Shown piece by piece: positions 52,007 through 61,234 of a stretch of 64,000 nt of DNA. The stretch's first letter is position 1. Each line of letters starts with the position of its first letter. Source of the stretch: Saprospiraceae bacterium (lineage in GTDB: Bacteria; Bacteroidota; Bacteroidia; Chitinophagales; Saprospiraceae); the NCBI GenBank assembly GCA_026129545.1, contig JAHCHX010000001.1, forward strand, positions 3,188,501-3,252,500, given 5' to 3'. The translations under genes were made by a program, and so were the position numbers. Under the pieces are notes generated by a model. The model saw nothing but the letters and a program-made list of their open reading frames with translations. It ran no database searches and was not told the DNA's origin.

Positions 52007-55000
52007 ATGTTGCTCATTGTGGCAGCGTGGTTTGGCATCTCCAATATCGCGGCAGCGCAATACAAATTTGGCCAACCCACGCAGTTTACGAGGGAAAACG
52101 GGTTGCCCGTCAATGGTGCGCGGTTGGTGGTGGCGGGCGAGGATGGCTTTGTTTGGGCGGGCGCTGACGATGGGCTTTGCCGATTCGACGGAAATCAATT
52201 CAAAGTTTGGCGGCGCGACCCAGACAATCCCCGCTCTTTGCTTGACAACAACATATTCAGCATTTTGCCAGAAAAAGATGAAGTGTGGGTGGCGACCGGA
52301 CAAGGCATTTCGGTGCTCAATGTCCGCGCCGACACTTTCAGGCATTATCAAATCACGGCAACAGGAAAGGCCGCCACCTTGACCCGCGATTTTGGCCACA
52401 GTGTCTCGGTGTTGTTCAAAGATTCGGCAGGTGATATTTGGCTCGGGACACGTTCTCATGGTCTTTGGAAATTCCGCCCCGAGAGCGACGATTTTTACCA
52501 ATATCCCTACCCACCAGAAGCTTACCCGGCCATTTCGCCGATGCTGGACTCTCCGCAATCGGTTCTTAGTATCGAGTCGGATGGCGATTCCTTGGTTTGG
52601 GCTGGCACACCCGCAGGCTTACAGCAGGTGAACAAGCGAACGGGCGAGGTGCGCTGGTTCACTTTTCCGCAAAAAGACAAAGATTATCAAGTGAATGTGA
52701 ATGCTTTTCGGCGCTTGTGTTACCATAGTGACGGGAAATTGTATGTGGGCAGCTGGGGGGCGGGCGTTTCGGTTTTTGACCCCGAAAAACAAACGCTCGA
52801 ACCACTATTTTTGAAAAATAAATATGGCAGTGACATCCTGCAAACGCCGACTGCCAAAATTTTGAGCCGCAACACCGACGAGCTTTGGATAACAACGTTG
52901 AATGGGCTGGTCATTTACCACACTCGCTGGCGAGAAGTCGTTTTTGTCAAACACAACAAACATATCAAACAGGAATTGTACGGGGCCGAAAGCATTGATA
53001 AAGACGGGCGAGCTTGGCAACGCAACTTGCGAGGCATCCAATGCTTCGACCCACTGATGCAGCAATTTGCCCAATACTCATACAGTGATTTGCACACGGA
53101 GTGGGGGTTCACGTTTTACGTCCTGCCCGAAATCGAGAGCGATGGCCTCATCGTATGCCCTCGTTATACCGATGGCATATACAGGTTCGACAAATTGAGC
53201 CACACATGGACGAAGTTCCCTTTCAACAGGCAGGTCGCGGTGCGCGGATTCTCGCGCCGGCGCGATGGGCTGTATGTGGTGTCCGCGGAAGAAGGATTGT
53301 TTACTTGGTTGCCAACGAAGGGCGGTCAGTTGCGCCCAGAAAAGCCAGTTCCAGGCATTCGTTTTAAACGATGGGGAGATGTGTTGGCTGCTCGCGACGA
53401 CAAGATTTGGCTTTGCGCTACTGGCGAAGGACTTGTTTGTCTCGACCCCAGCAAACGCCAGCCGCGTATTTTTGGTGCGGAGAGCTTGCAGGCCACCGAA
53501 GAAGAGAGTTTGCTCAGAATCGGGGGGTTATTTGAGGATAGCCGAGGCAATATCTGGTTCGCCCGGGATGGCGGGTTGGGCGTGTACGATGCTGCCCACG
53601 ACACGATTTTCAACTTTATTTACAAAAAATCAAGCACAAACAGTTTTCCGGTAGTGTTTGATTTTACGGAAGACAAAAAGGGACGGGTGTGGTTGGTAAG
53701 CAGCGACGGCTGGTTGGGGTGGGCGAACCCCGCTCAACCTCAGTTGGGCGTGACGTTTAAGTTTAACATCGCAAGCAAAGGCATTTTGGAAAATCTGTAC
53801 GACATCGCGGCAGACGTAAATGGTGATATTTGGAGTTACACGGAAAAAGAGTTGCTTAAAATCAATGCGGAGACGTTGGAGCTGACCACTTTCAACTTTC
53901 GATATGGCGTGAAAGAAGCCGATTTTTATCACTTCTCTGTTCTTCCTTCGGGCGAATTGGTGTTTGGCGGACGCAACGACATCGTGTTGGCCAACCCAGC
54001 AGAACTTCAGCGCAACCGCGAACTGCCGGTGCCTTATGTCACGGAGATTCATGTGTCGAACAAATCTCGCCACTACGAGTCCCTATATGGCGGAGAGCCA
54101 GTCCGATTACAGTATTGGGAGAACTTTTTTTCCGTGGGCTTCTCGGCGAGAGCCTTTACGCTCGGCAACGAAACGCGCTTCCGCTATCGGCTCGCGGGAT
54201 TCGATGATTGGACGGAAGTGAGCAACCGTCGGTTTGCCAACTACACAAACGTGCCGGGAGGCAAGTATGTGTTTCAATTGCAAGCAGCCAACAACGAAGG
54301 CGTTTGGAACGAAAAACTGCTCGAAATCCCAGTGTTTGTAGCCACTGCTTGGTGGGCCACATGGTGGTTTAGGGGAGCTGTGTTGCTTGCCATCGGCGGC
54401 ATCGTCTATGGGGCTTATCAGTATCGTGTCGGCCAAATTCGTCGGAAAGAACGCCTCAAGACCGAATATGAAAAGAGGTTGGCACAAGTAGAAATGAGCG
54501 CCCTGTTGGCCCAGATGAACCCCCATTTCCTGTTCAACAGCCTTAATTCGATAGACAGCTATATCATCAAAAACGAATCGAAAAAAGCCTCAGAATACCT
54601 AAACAACTTTGCCCGACTAGTGCGGCTGATTCTCCAACAGTCGCGTTCAGGCCACATAAGTCTGGCAGATGAGCTGGAAGTGCTTGACCTGTATCTGCAA
54701 ATGGAAAGCTTGCGCTTCGACAATTGTTTTGATTATAAGATTGAAGTAGCGGAATCCTTGCGCACGTCAAGTATCGTGATTCCTCCCATGCTCATTCAAC
54801 CTTTTTTGGAAAATGCGATTTGGCATGGATTGCGGCACATATCCAAAGAGAGATGCGAGGGTAAAATTCTGCTAAAAATCGCTCGCGAGGGAGAATACTT
54901 GCGCTGTGTGATAGAGGACAACGGTATTGGCCGTGAAGAATCGGCAGCCTTAAAAGCAGGGAAAAATGGGAATCATCACAAAAAATCAATGGGCATGAGT

Positions 55001-55129
55001 ATTACCCGCGACCGCATTGACCTCATCAACAAACTTCGCAAAATGGATGCCCGCGTTGAAATCATTGATTTAAAGGACGAGAACGGACAAGCAACCGGAA
55101 CGCGCGTGGAACTGACGATACCAGTGTGA
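52007..55129 (+). CDS. Two-component-regulator-propeller sensor histidine kinase (LytS/His_kinase type)
   Basis: 1040 residues from ATG 52007, with signal-like MLLIVAAWFGISNIAAAQ. Residues ~20-680 form the periplasmic sensor of repeated propeller blades (GEDGFVWAGADDGLCRFDGN, DSAGDIWLGTRSHGLWKF, DSRGNIWFARDGGLGVYD, NGDIWSYTEKELLKIN). A Y_Y_Y domain follows (RFRYRLAGFDDWTEVSNRRF ... YTNVPGGKYVFQLQAANNEG), then one membrane helix (WWFRGAVLLAIGGIVYGAYQ), a coiled coil, and a LytS-type kinase: MNPHFLFNSLNSIDSYI with the phospho-His, and the ATPase motifs PFLENAIWHGL and VIEDNGIGREES. A TACATTTG -7 element lies at 51899-51906. It phosphorylates the LytTR regulator downstream. Confidence 0.93.
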   Translation: MLLIVAAWFGISNIAAAQYKFGQPTQFTRENGLPVNGARLVVAGEDGFVWAGADDGLCRFDGNQFKVWRRDPDNPRSLLDNNIFSILPEKDEVWVATGQGISVLNVRADTFRHYQITATGKAATLTRDFGHSVSVLFKDSAGDIWLGTRSHGLWKFRPESDDFYQYPYPPEAYPAISPMLDSPQSVLSIESDGDSLVWAGTPAGLQQVNKRTGEVRWFTFPQKDKDYQVNVNAFRRLCYHSDGKLYVGSWGAGVSVFDPEKQTLEPLFLKNKYGSDILQTPTAKILSRNTDELWITTLNGLVIYHTRWREVVFVKHNKHIKQELYGAESIDKDGRAWQRNLRGIQCFDPLMQQFAQYSYSDLHTEWGFTFYVLPEIESDGLIVCPRYTDGIYRFDKLSHTWTKFPFNRQVAVRGFSRRRDGLYVVSAEEGLFTWLPTKGGQLRPEKPVPGIRFKRWGDVLAARDDKIWLCATGEGLVCLDPSKRQPRIFGAESLQATEEESLLRIGGLFEDSRGNIWFARDGGLGVYDAAHDTIFNFIYKKSSTNSFPVVFDFTEDKKGRVWLVSSDGWLGWANPAQPQLGVTFKFNIASKGILENLYDIAADVNGDIWSYTEKELLKINAETLELTTFNFRYGVKEADFYHFSVLPSGELVFGGRNDIVLANPAELQRNRELPVPYVTEIHVSNKSRHYESLYGGEPVRLQYWENFFSVGFSARAFTLGNETRFRYRLAGFDDWTEVSNRRFANYTNVPGGKYVFQLQAANNEGVWNEKLLEIPVFVATAWWATWWFRGAVLLAIGGIVYGAYQYRVGQIRRKERLKTEYEKRLAQVEMSALLAQMNPHFLFNSLNSIDSYIIKNESKKASEYLNNFARLVRLILQQSRSGHISLADELEVLDLYLQMESLRFDNCFDYKIEVAESLRTSSIVIPPMLIQPFLENAIWHGLRHISKERCEGKILLKIAREGEYLRCVIEDNGIGREESAALKAGKNGNHHKKSMGMSITRDRIDLINKLRKMDARVEIIDLKDENGQATGTRVELTIPV

Positions 55130-55227
55130 AGACGGTTTGCAAAGGGTTGTGAGAGCGATAACGCAGGGTTTGCCGCAATGCATCGATTCTTAATCAATCA
55201 TCATCCACCCTTTATCAACTTTTAAAA

Positions 55228-55977
55228 ATGATAAAAGCAGTCATCATAGACGATGAGCGACCCAGCATCGAGACGCTACAATGGAAGCTCGAGAACTATT
55301 GCCCAGAGGTAGTAGTGGAAGCCGCCTTCGACAACCCTGCGGAGGGGGTGGACTTTTTGAAAAAAAACACGCCCAACCTGCTTTTTCTCGACATCGAAAT
55401 GCCCATGCTCAATGGCTTCGACGTGCTGGAGGAATTAGGCCGAGATGTGTCTTTCGATATTATTTTTACCACTGCCTACGACAATTTTGGCATACAAGCC
55501 GTCAAATTCAGTGCGCTTGATTATTTGCTAAAACCCGTTCAAAACAAAGAGCTTAAAGAGGCCATCGAGAAACATTTGCGAAAAACAAACAGAAGCATCC
55601 CCGCAGAACAAATAGATGCCCTATTGAGCAATGTACACGCCGAGCGGAAGGGCAAACGTGCTCGCGTGGCGCTCGCTTCAAAAGAAAGTATCGAGTTTGT
55701 TGACCCCAACGACATAGTGGTGTGCGTGGCCAGCAGCAACTATACCGAAGTTTACCTTTGTAATGGCGCAAAACGACTGATTTCCAAGACGTTGAAAGAA
55801 TTTGAAGACCTGTTGTCGCCGTATGATTTTTTTCGGCCCCATCATTCGCATCTCGTCAACCTCAATCGAGTGCGAGAATTCGTGCGGGGCGACGGTGGAT
55901 ACTTGATTTTAGAAAATAAAATGCAAGTAGCCGTCTCGAAAAGCAAGCGCGAAGAACTGCTGACCCTGCTCTCCTGA
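55228..55977 (+). CDS. LytTR-family response regulator
   Basis: 249 residues. Receiver domain: acidic D8/D9 in VIIDDERPS, phospho-acceptor D55 in LFLDIEMPML, and Lys in YLLKPVQNKEL. The C-terminal LytTR DNA-binding domain (RVALASKESIEFVDPNDIVV, TEVYLCNGAKRLISKTLKE, FFRPHHSHLVNLNRV) spans about residues 145-249. It follows the sensor kinase by 98 bp and is its expected partner. The group II decarboxylase gene begins 16 bp after it, so the three probably form one unit. Confidence 0.94.
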   Translation: MIKAVIIDDERPSIETLQWKLENYCPEVVVEAAFDNPAEGVDFLKKNTPNLLFLDIEMPMLNGFDVLEELGRDVSFDIIFTTAYDNFGIQAVKFSALDYLLKPVQNKELKEAIEKHLRKTNRSIPAEQIDALLSNVHAERKGKRARVALASKESIEFVDPNDIVVCVASSNYTEVYLCNGAKRLISKTLKEFEDLLSPYDFFRPHHSHLVNLNRVREFVRGDGGYLILENKMQVAVSKSKREELLTLLS

Positions 55978-55992
55978 CAAAATTGAAAAGCT

Positions 55993-57480
55993 ATGAACAA
56001 CAACATACCCTACCCTCCCAACCCCGGCACCGAAACACTTGACCCATCGGATTGGGAAAAAATGCGGCTGCTTGGCCATCAAATGGTGGACGACATGGCG
56101 CAGTTTTTACGGGACATCGGCGAACAGCCAGTCTGGCGCAAACCTTCCGATGCCGCAAAAGAATATCTGCAAGAGGGTGTGCCGCAGCTTCCTCAAGACA
56201 TCGCGGACATATACGCCGATTTCAAGAAACATATATTGCCTTATCACAATGGCAACATACACCCCCGCTTTTGGGGCTGGGTGAAAGGAACAGGCTCCAT
56301 GCAATCCGCTTTGGCTGAGATGCTCGCGGCGGCGATGAACCCCAATGTGTCGCTCGGAGACCAAGCTGCCATGTATGTGGAAAAACAAGTCATAGAGTGG
56401 TGCAAACATATGATGCACTATCCTCAAAACGCGAGTGGCCTATTGGTTAGCGGCGCATCCATGGCCAACGCCACAGCTCTAATTGTGGCACGCAACGCGT
56501 CTGACGAAAATATCCGCAAGGAAGGGCTGCAAGGACGCAAAGCTAAATTGACGCTATACGCATCCGCCCAAACACATAGTTGCATCGCCCGAGCGGCTGA
56601 AATGCTCGGTTTGGGAACGGATGCGCTGCGTCATGTTCGGGTAGATAGCCACTATACGCTCGATGTAGGGCACCTAAAGGAGTGCATTGCCCGCGACGAG
56701 GCGGCGGGTTATCGCCCCTTCTGCATCGTGGCCAATGTGGGCACGGTCAACACGGGTGCAATAGACCCATTGGAAGCATTGGTAGATATATGCAAGGAAA
56801 AAGGCTTGTGGCTTCATGTTGATGGCGCATTTGGCGCGCTGGCGCGCCTGCTGCCAGAATATGAAGATGCCTTGAAGTGGCTTAGCTATGCCAACAGTAT
56901 CGCCTTCGATTTGCACAAATGGATGTATCTGCCATACAATGTGGGTTGTGTGCTCGTGCGCGAAGGCGACACGCATCGAAACGCCTTCTCTTACAGTGCC
57001 GATTATTTGACACATCACGAGCGAGGCTTTGCCGCCGGGCCGGAGGGGATGTCGAACTATGGGCCAGAGCTTTCTCGCGATTTCAAAGCCCTGAAAGTGT
57101 GGATGACGCTCAAAGAGCACGGCGTTGAAAAATTCGTTCGTCTTATTCGACAAAATATCGAGCAAGCAAGATATCTCGCTCGGCGTATCGCCCAGACGCC
57201 CGGCTTGGAGCTCATGGCATCAGTCCCACTCAACATCGTGTGCTTTCGTTACAATCCCGGGTTTTTGAACATCCACGAGCTGAATCTCTTGAACCGAGAG
57301 ATATTGATGCAGCTGCACGAGAGCGGCATCGCAGTGCCATCCTATACAGTGTTACAGCAAGCATATTGCCTGCGAGTGGCTATCGCCAATCATCGCACCA
57401 CGACGGCTGATTTGGAACTCTTGATAGAAGCCGTGTTGAAAATCGGGAAAAAGTGCGTCAAGTTTGAAACGGCGACCTAA
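55993..57480 (+). CDS. Group II PLP-dependent amino-acid decarboxylase
   Basis: 495 residues of the glutamate/aromatic-amino-acid decarboxylase class. PLP is bound by Lys309 in FDLHKWMYLPYNVGC; other motifs are GLLVSGASMANATALIVARN (substrate and cofactor side), CIVANVGTVNTGAIDPLEAL and LWLHVDGAFGALARLLPE. The N-terminal region HPRFWGWVKGTGSMQSALAE is that of aromatic-L-amino-acid-decarboxylase-like proteins, so tryptophan, tyrosine or phenylalanine is a plausible substrate, but it cannot be settled here. It follows the LytTR regulator by 16 bp. Confidence 0.88.
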   Translation: MNNNIPYPPNPGTETLDPSDWEKMRLLGHQMVDDMAQFLRDIGEQPVWRKPSDAAKEYLQEGVPQLPQDIADIYADFKKHILPYHNGNIHPRFWGWVKGTGSMQSALAEMLAAAMNPNVSLGDQAAMYVEKQVIEWCKHMMHYPQNASGLLVSGASMANATALIVARNASDENIRKEGLQGRKAKLTLYASAQTHSCIARAAEMLGLGTDALRHVRVDSHYTLDVGHLKECIARDEAAGYRPFCIVANVGTVNTGAIDPLEALVDICKEKGLWLHVDGAFGALARLLPEYEDALKWLSYANSIAFDLHKWMYLPYNVGCVLVREGDTHRNAFSYSADYLTHHERGFAAGPEGMSNYGPELSRDFKALKVWMTLKEHGVEKFVRLIRQNIEQARYLARRIAQTPGLELMASVPLNIVCFRYNPGFLNIHELNLLNREILMQLHESGIAVPSYTVLQQAYCLRVAIANHRTTTADLELLIEAVLKIGKKCVKFETAT

Positions 57481-57518
57481 GAATGTGTGAAACTATAAGA
57501 TTATCCTTCACAGATTCC

Positions 57519-58661
57519 TTAATCCACCACCATAGCCACTCTGTCTAACTCCTGTTGTGCCATGTTGGGAGGCAAGTCACGGAATTCATACTGTTGATTT
57601 CTCAGCTGAGGCACAAACCCAGCCTCTCGAATCGCCTGTTGAATGCCATCCGCGGTAAAACGAAAACGCGCTCCCGCGGCTGACACCACATTTTCCTCAA
57701 TCATGATGCTGCCAAAATCATTAGCCCCCGCATGAAGGCAAACTTGTGCCACCTGTTTGCCTACGGTCAGCCAAGAAGCTTGGATATTGACCACGTTGGG
57801 AAGCATGATGCGGCTCATAGCAATCATACGCACATACTCATCGCCCGTGACGGCATTGCGAGCGCGTTTGAGTTTTTTCAAAATCGTGTCTTCATCTTGG
57901 AAAGGCCAAGGGATGAACGCTAAAAACCCTTTTGCGTCTGCGGGTTTTTCGGATTGAACCTGACGTATGGCGGCGAAATGTTCCATGCGCTCAAGATTGG
58001 TCTCGATGTGCCCAAACATCATGGTCGCAGAGGTCGTAAGACGCAGCTGGTGGGCAGCCCGCATCACATCTAGCCATTCCTCGCCCCCACATTTTCCCTT
58101 GGAAATCAAGCGCCTGACACGGTCGTTGAGAATTTCGGCCCCCGCGCCGGGCAGCGAATCAAGCCCTGCGGTTTTTAGCTCTTTCAGCACATCATAGTGG
58201 CTCATGCCTTCCAACTTGGCGATGTGAGCAATCTCTGGCGGGCCGAGCGCATGAAGCTTTAGGTTGGGATACTCCGATTTTAATTGGCGGAAGAGCTCTG
58301 CGTAAAAGCTCAACCCCAAGTCGGGATGGTGACCACCTTGCAACAAAAGCTGCTCGCCGCCCAATCGGAAAGTCTCTTCTATTTTCGTGCGATATTGCGC
58401 CATCGTGGTGATGTACGACTCCTCGTGGCCAGGCCGCCGATAGAAATTGCAGAACTTGCAATTGGCGATACACACATTGGTCGTATTCGAGTTTCTGTCA
58501 ATAATCCAAGTCACGATTTTGCTGGGCACGTGATGCTGACGCATGGAATTGCCCACATACATCAATTCGGCGGTGGAGGCATTTTCAAACAAAAAAACAC
58601 CCTCTTCGGGCGAAAGCCACTCGAAGTGGAGGGCGCGGTGTAGGAGGTCGGAGATATTCAT
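57519..58661 (-). CDS. mqnC: Cyclic dehypoxanthinyl futalosine synthase (radical SAM)
   Basis: 380 residues from ATG 58661. The 4Fe-4S cluster ligands are C64, C68 and C71 in NVCIANCKFCNFYRR. GGEQLLLQGGHHPDLGLSFY, DSLPGAGAEILNDRVRRLI and TTSATMMFGHIETNLERMEH support MqnC over its relative MqnE. It makes the cyclic intermediate of the futalosine menaquinone pathway, implying menaquinone-based respiration. The other mqn genes are not in the window. A near-consensus TACCTTCG lies about 85 bp upstream. Confidence 0.9.
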   Translation of the reverse strand: MNISDLLHRALHFEWLSPEEGVFLFENASTAELMYVGNSMRQHHVPSKIVTWIIDRNSNTTNVCIANCKFCNFYRRPGHEESYITTMAQYRTKIEETFRLGGEQLLLQGGHHPDLGLSFYAELFRQLKSEYPNLKLHALGPPEIAHIAKLEGMSHYDVLKELKTAGLDSLPGAGAEILNDRVRRLISKGKCGGEEWLDVMRAAHQLRLTTSATMMFGHIETNLERMEHFAAIRQVQSEKPADAKGFLAFIPWPFQDEDTILKKLKRARNAVTGDEYVRMIAMSRIMLPNVVNIQASWLTVGKQVAQVCLHAGANDFGSIMIEENVVSAAGARFRFTADGIQQAIREAGFVPQLRNQQYEFRDLPPNMAQQELDRVAMVVD

Positions 58662-58916
58662 GACGATAAACCCAAGACGACATTCCAATCTTGGTTGGAG
58701 CCTGCTTGTGCTGCTGAGTTATTTTCAATTTTTTTTTGAAAACAAAAAAGCGAAGGTAAGGTTGGGGTGCCCATCTTCAAACTTTTGCGAAATCAAGTCG
58801 GGAAAACCGTTTGTGAATAAAAGCACACCACAAAGGCATCTCTTCCGCTCAATCATTAGCAGGGTTCTTCCTAGAGCAATACCTTGCGTTCAGAAAAAAC
58901 AATAGAAACCTTGACC

Positions 58917-61229
58917 ATGTCATCATCAATCAAATATGCCCTACTATTTTTTTCACTGCTGTTGCCGTTGCATTGGGCCATTGCCCAAACTTTGAGAGGC
59001 ACCGTGCGCGATGTCGTTACGGGCGAAGCATTGATAGGAGCAAATGTAAGCCTTGCCGCATCAGCCGATAGCACACCAATTACAACGCAGAGCAATGCAG
59101 CAGGAGAATATCTCTTCCAATCCCTGCGCCCCGGCTACTACACGCTGACAGTAACTTATGGAGGCTACAGACCCATGACAATTAGAGAAATCAGCGTGGC
59201 TGGCGGAAAAGAAACCCTCTTGGATATTAACTACGACCAAAACATGGATTTGCCACAGTTGACAGTGGTAAATGCAGCTGCAAGACGCCCGTTGCAGCCG
59301 TTGGGTGCCATCCCGCTCACTCGCGAACAGACACTGCGATTCCCCGCTACCTTTTTCGACCCTGCTCGATTGGCTATGGCGTATCCGGGCGTGATGAACA
59401 ATGACGACCAAGCCAATGGCCTCAGCGTCAGGGGCAACAGCCCTGCTTTTATGCGTTGGCGTTTGGAAGGCGTTGATGTGGTTAATCCCAATCACCTGAC
59501 CAACGCAGGCACCATCAGCGACCGGCCCACCGCCGCCGCCGGCGGGGTACTAATGTTTTCGGCTCAACTGCTCGACAACTCATCGCTGCTCACCGGGTCT
59601 TTTCCCGCTGGCTACGGAGAGGCACTGGGCGGCATCATGGATATCAATCTTCGGAGCGGCAATACCCGGCAGCACGAGTTTACCGCGCAGGCTGGTCTCA
59701 TCGGACTTGATATTGCTGCCGAAGGACCATTGTTCCAACGCGGCAAAAATTCATATTTGTTCAACTATCGCTATTCCACCGTTGGGCTTTTGGGTCAAAT
59801 GGGCATCTCATTTGGCGACGAGCAAATAGATTTTCAAGACCTATCCTTTAAATTCAATTTTCAAGGGAAAAACGGTGGTGAATGGTCGCTTTTTGGTTTG
59901 GGTGGGCTGAGCAACAACGTGTTCGAACACAAATCCGATTCGACTGCGATCAAGGAGTTCAAAGATTTTTTCGACGTTGACTATCAGTCAAAAACAGGAG
60001 TCATTGGGCTATCCAACTGGTCGCCGTTGGGCAAAAAAGGATGGGTGAAAGTAGCGTTTGCTGCTTCAGCGCAATCGAATGCTCGCACCTCATTTTCCGA
60101 ACAATACGCGGAATACGATAGCTACGACTATGTTGACGAGTCAAAATTGTCCGGCTCTATCACCCTGTCGCAGCGCCTGCACTCGCAATGGCGCATCATG
60201 GGAGGAGCCATGCTGACACAACAACAATATCGCTATGAGGCCCTGCTGAATACGATGTCGCAGGAAATTCCAGACCATCGGTATTTTATCACCCAACCTT
60301 GGGCGAACGCAACATGGAGCAGCCGCGACGAAAAAACAAGTGTGCAGTTTGGAGCACATAGTTTGGTTTTTCCATACAAAAACCGACACACAATAGAACC
60401 GCGCCTTACCCTGACACATCAGTTGGCCCCCAACCATCGCCTCGCGCTTTCCGGTGGTCGGTATAGCGCGATAGCGCCCTTATGGCTGCTCAAAGACCAT
60501 ATCGATTTGATTCGTGCGTGGCATACTGGCTTGAAGCACACTTGGAGCGTGGTGCCAAGTTGGGTGCTGAAAACAGAAATTTTTTGGCAGCGACAAACGG
60601 ATGTAGGCATTGATGCTAACGTTCCGACATCTTTTAGTTTGCTCAATGAGAACGAGTACCGAATTTTTTCCCAAAAAGAATTTGCGTACAGAGGAGCAGG
60701 AGAAAATCGCGGCCTTGAACTGACCGCAGAACGCTACTTTTCGGAAGGGTGGTTTGTGCTTGCCAATGCCACTTTTTTTAAATCGGCATATCAAGGGAGT
60801 GATGGAGCATGGCGCACGACTCGTTGGCACGCACGCTACATTGCCAACGTCACAGGCGGCAAGGAATGGTATCGCGACAAGCGCCCCGGCCAAGTGCGTG
60901 CTTTCGGCCTCAACGGTCGCTTCACATGGACGGATGGCATTCGCTCCTTGCCCGTGAATGCCGCTGCATCGGCACAAGTTGGACACACGGTTTTTGACGA
61001 AAGCGCAGGATTTGCGGCCAACCCTCGCGATTATCTCAGGCTTGATTTAAGGGTCTACTGGAAACGCAGCCTCGGCGACCGCCGCAACAGCACCTTTGCG
61101 ATGGACTTCCAAAATGCCTTGATGCAAGAAAACGTCGCTTATCAGTATTGGGACCCATACAAGCAATCGGTAGAGACGAAATATCAGCTGGGGCTTATTC
61201 CCAATTTGAGCTGGAGACTGGAGTTTTGA
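58917..61229 (+). CDS. TonB-dependent receptor with CarboxypepD_reg-like N-terminus
   Basis: 770 residues from ATG 58917, with a signal peptide (YALLFFSLLLPLHWAIAQ). A carboxypeptidase-regulatory-like domain covers about residues 25-110 (LRGTVRDVVTGEALIGANVS). The plug follows (GLSVRGNSPAFMRWRLEGVD, GSFPAGYGEALGGIMDINLR), then a beta barrel ending NLSWRLEF with a terminal Phe. It would import a ligand across the outer membrane with TonB energy. No SusD-like partner is adjacent, so the substrate is unknown. It converges on mnmE, 5 bp away. Confidence 0.88.
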   Translation: MSSSIKYALLFFSLLLPLHWAIAQTLRGTVRDVVTGEALIGANVSLAASADSTPITTQSNAAGEYLFQSLRPGYYTLTVTYGGYRPMTIREISVAGGKETLLDINYDQNMDLPQLTVVNAAARRPLQPLGAIPLTREQTLRFPATFFDPARLAMAYPGVMNNDDQANGLSVRGNSPAFMRWRLEGVDVVNPNHLTNAGTISDRPTAAAGGVLMFSAQLLDNSSLLTGSFPAGYGEALGGIMDINLRSGNTRQHEFTAQAGLIGLDIAAEGPLFQRGKNSYLFNYRYSTVGLLGQMGISFGDEQIDFQDLSFKFNFQGKNGGEWSLFGLGGLSNNVFEHKSDSTAIKEFKDFFDVDYQSKTGVIGLSNWSPLGKKGWVKVAFAASAQSNARTSFSEQYAEYDSYDYVDESKLSGSITLSQRLHSQWRIMGGAMLTQQQYRYEALLNTMSQEIPDHRYFITQPWANATWSSRDEKTSVQFGAHSLVFPYKNRHTIEPRLTLTHQLAPNHRLALSGGRYSAIAPLWLLKDHIDLIRAWHTGLKHTWSVVPSWVLKTEIFWQRQTDVGIDANVPTSFSLLNENEYRIFSQKEFAYRGAGENRGLELTAERYFSEGWFVLANATFFKSAYQGSDGAWRTTRWHARYIANVTGGKEWYRDKRPGQVRAFGLNGRFTWTDGIRSLPVNAAASAQVGHTVFDESAGFAANPRDYLRLDLRVYWKRSLGDRRNSTFAMDFQNALMQENVAYQYWDPYKQSVETKYQLGLIPNLSWRLEF

Positions 61230-61234
61230 CCCCG

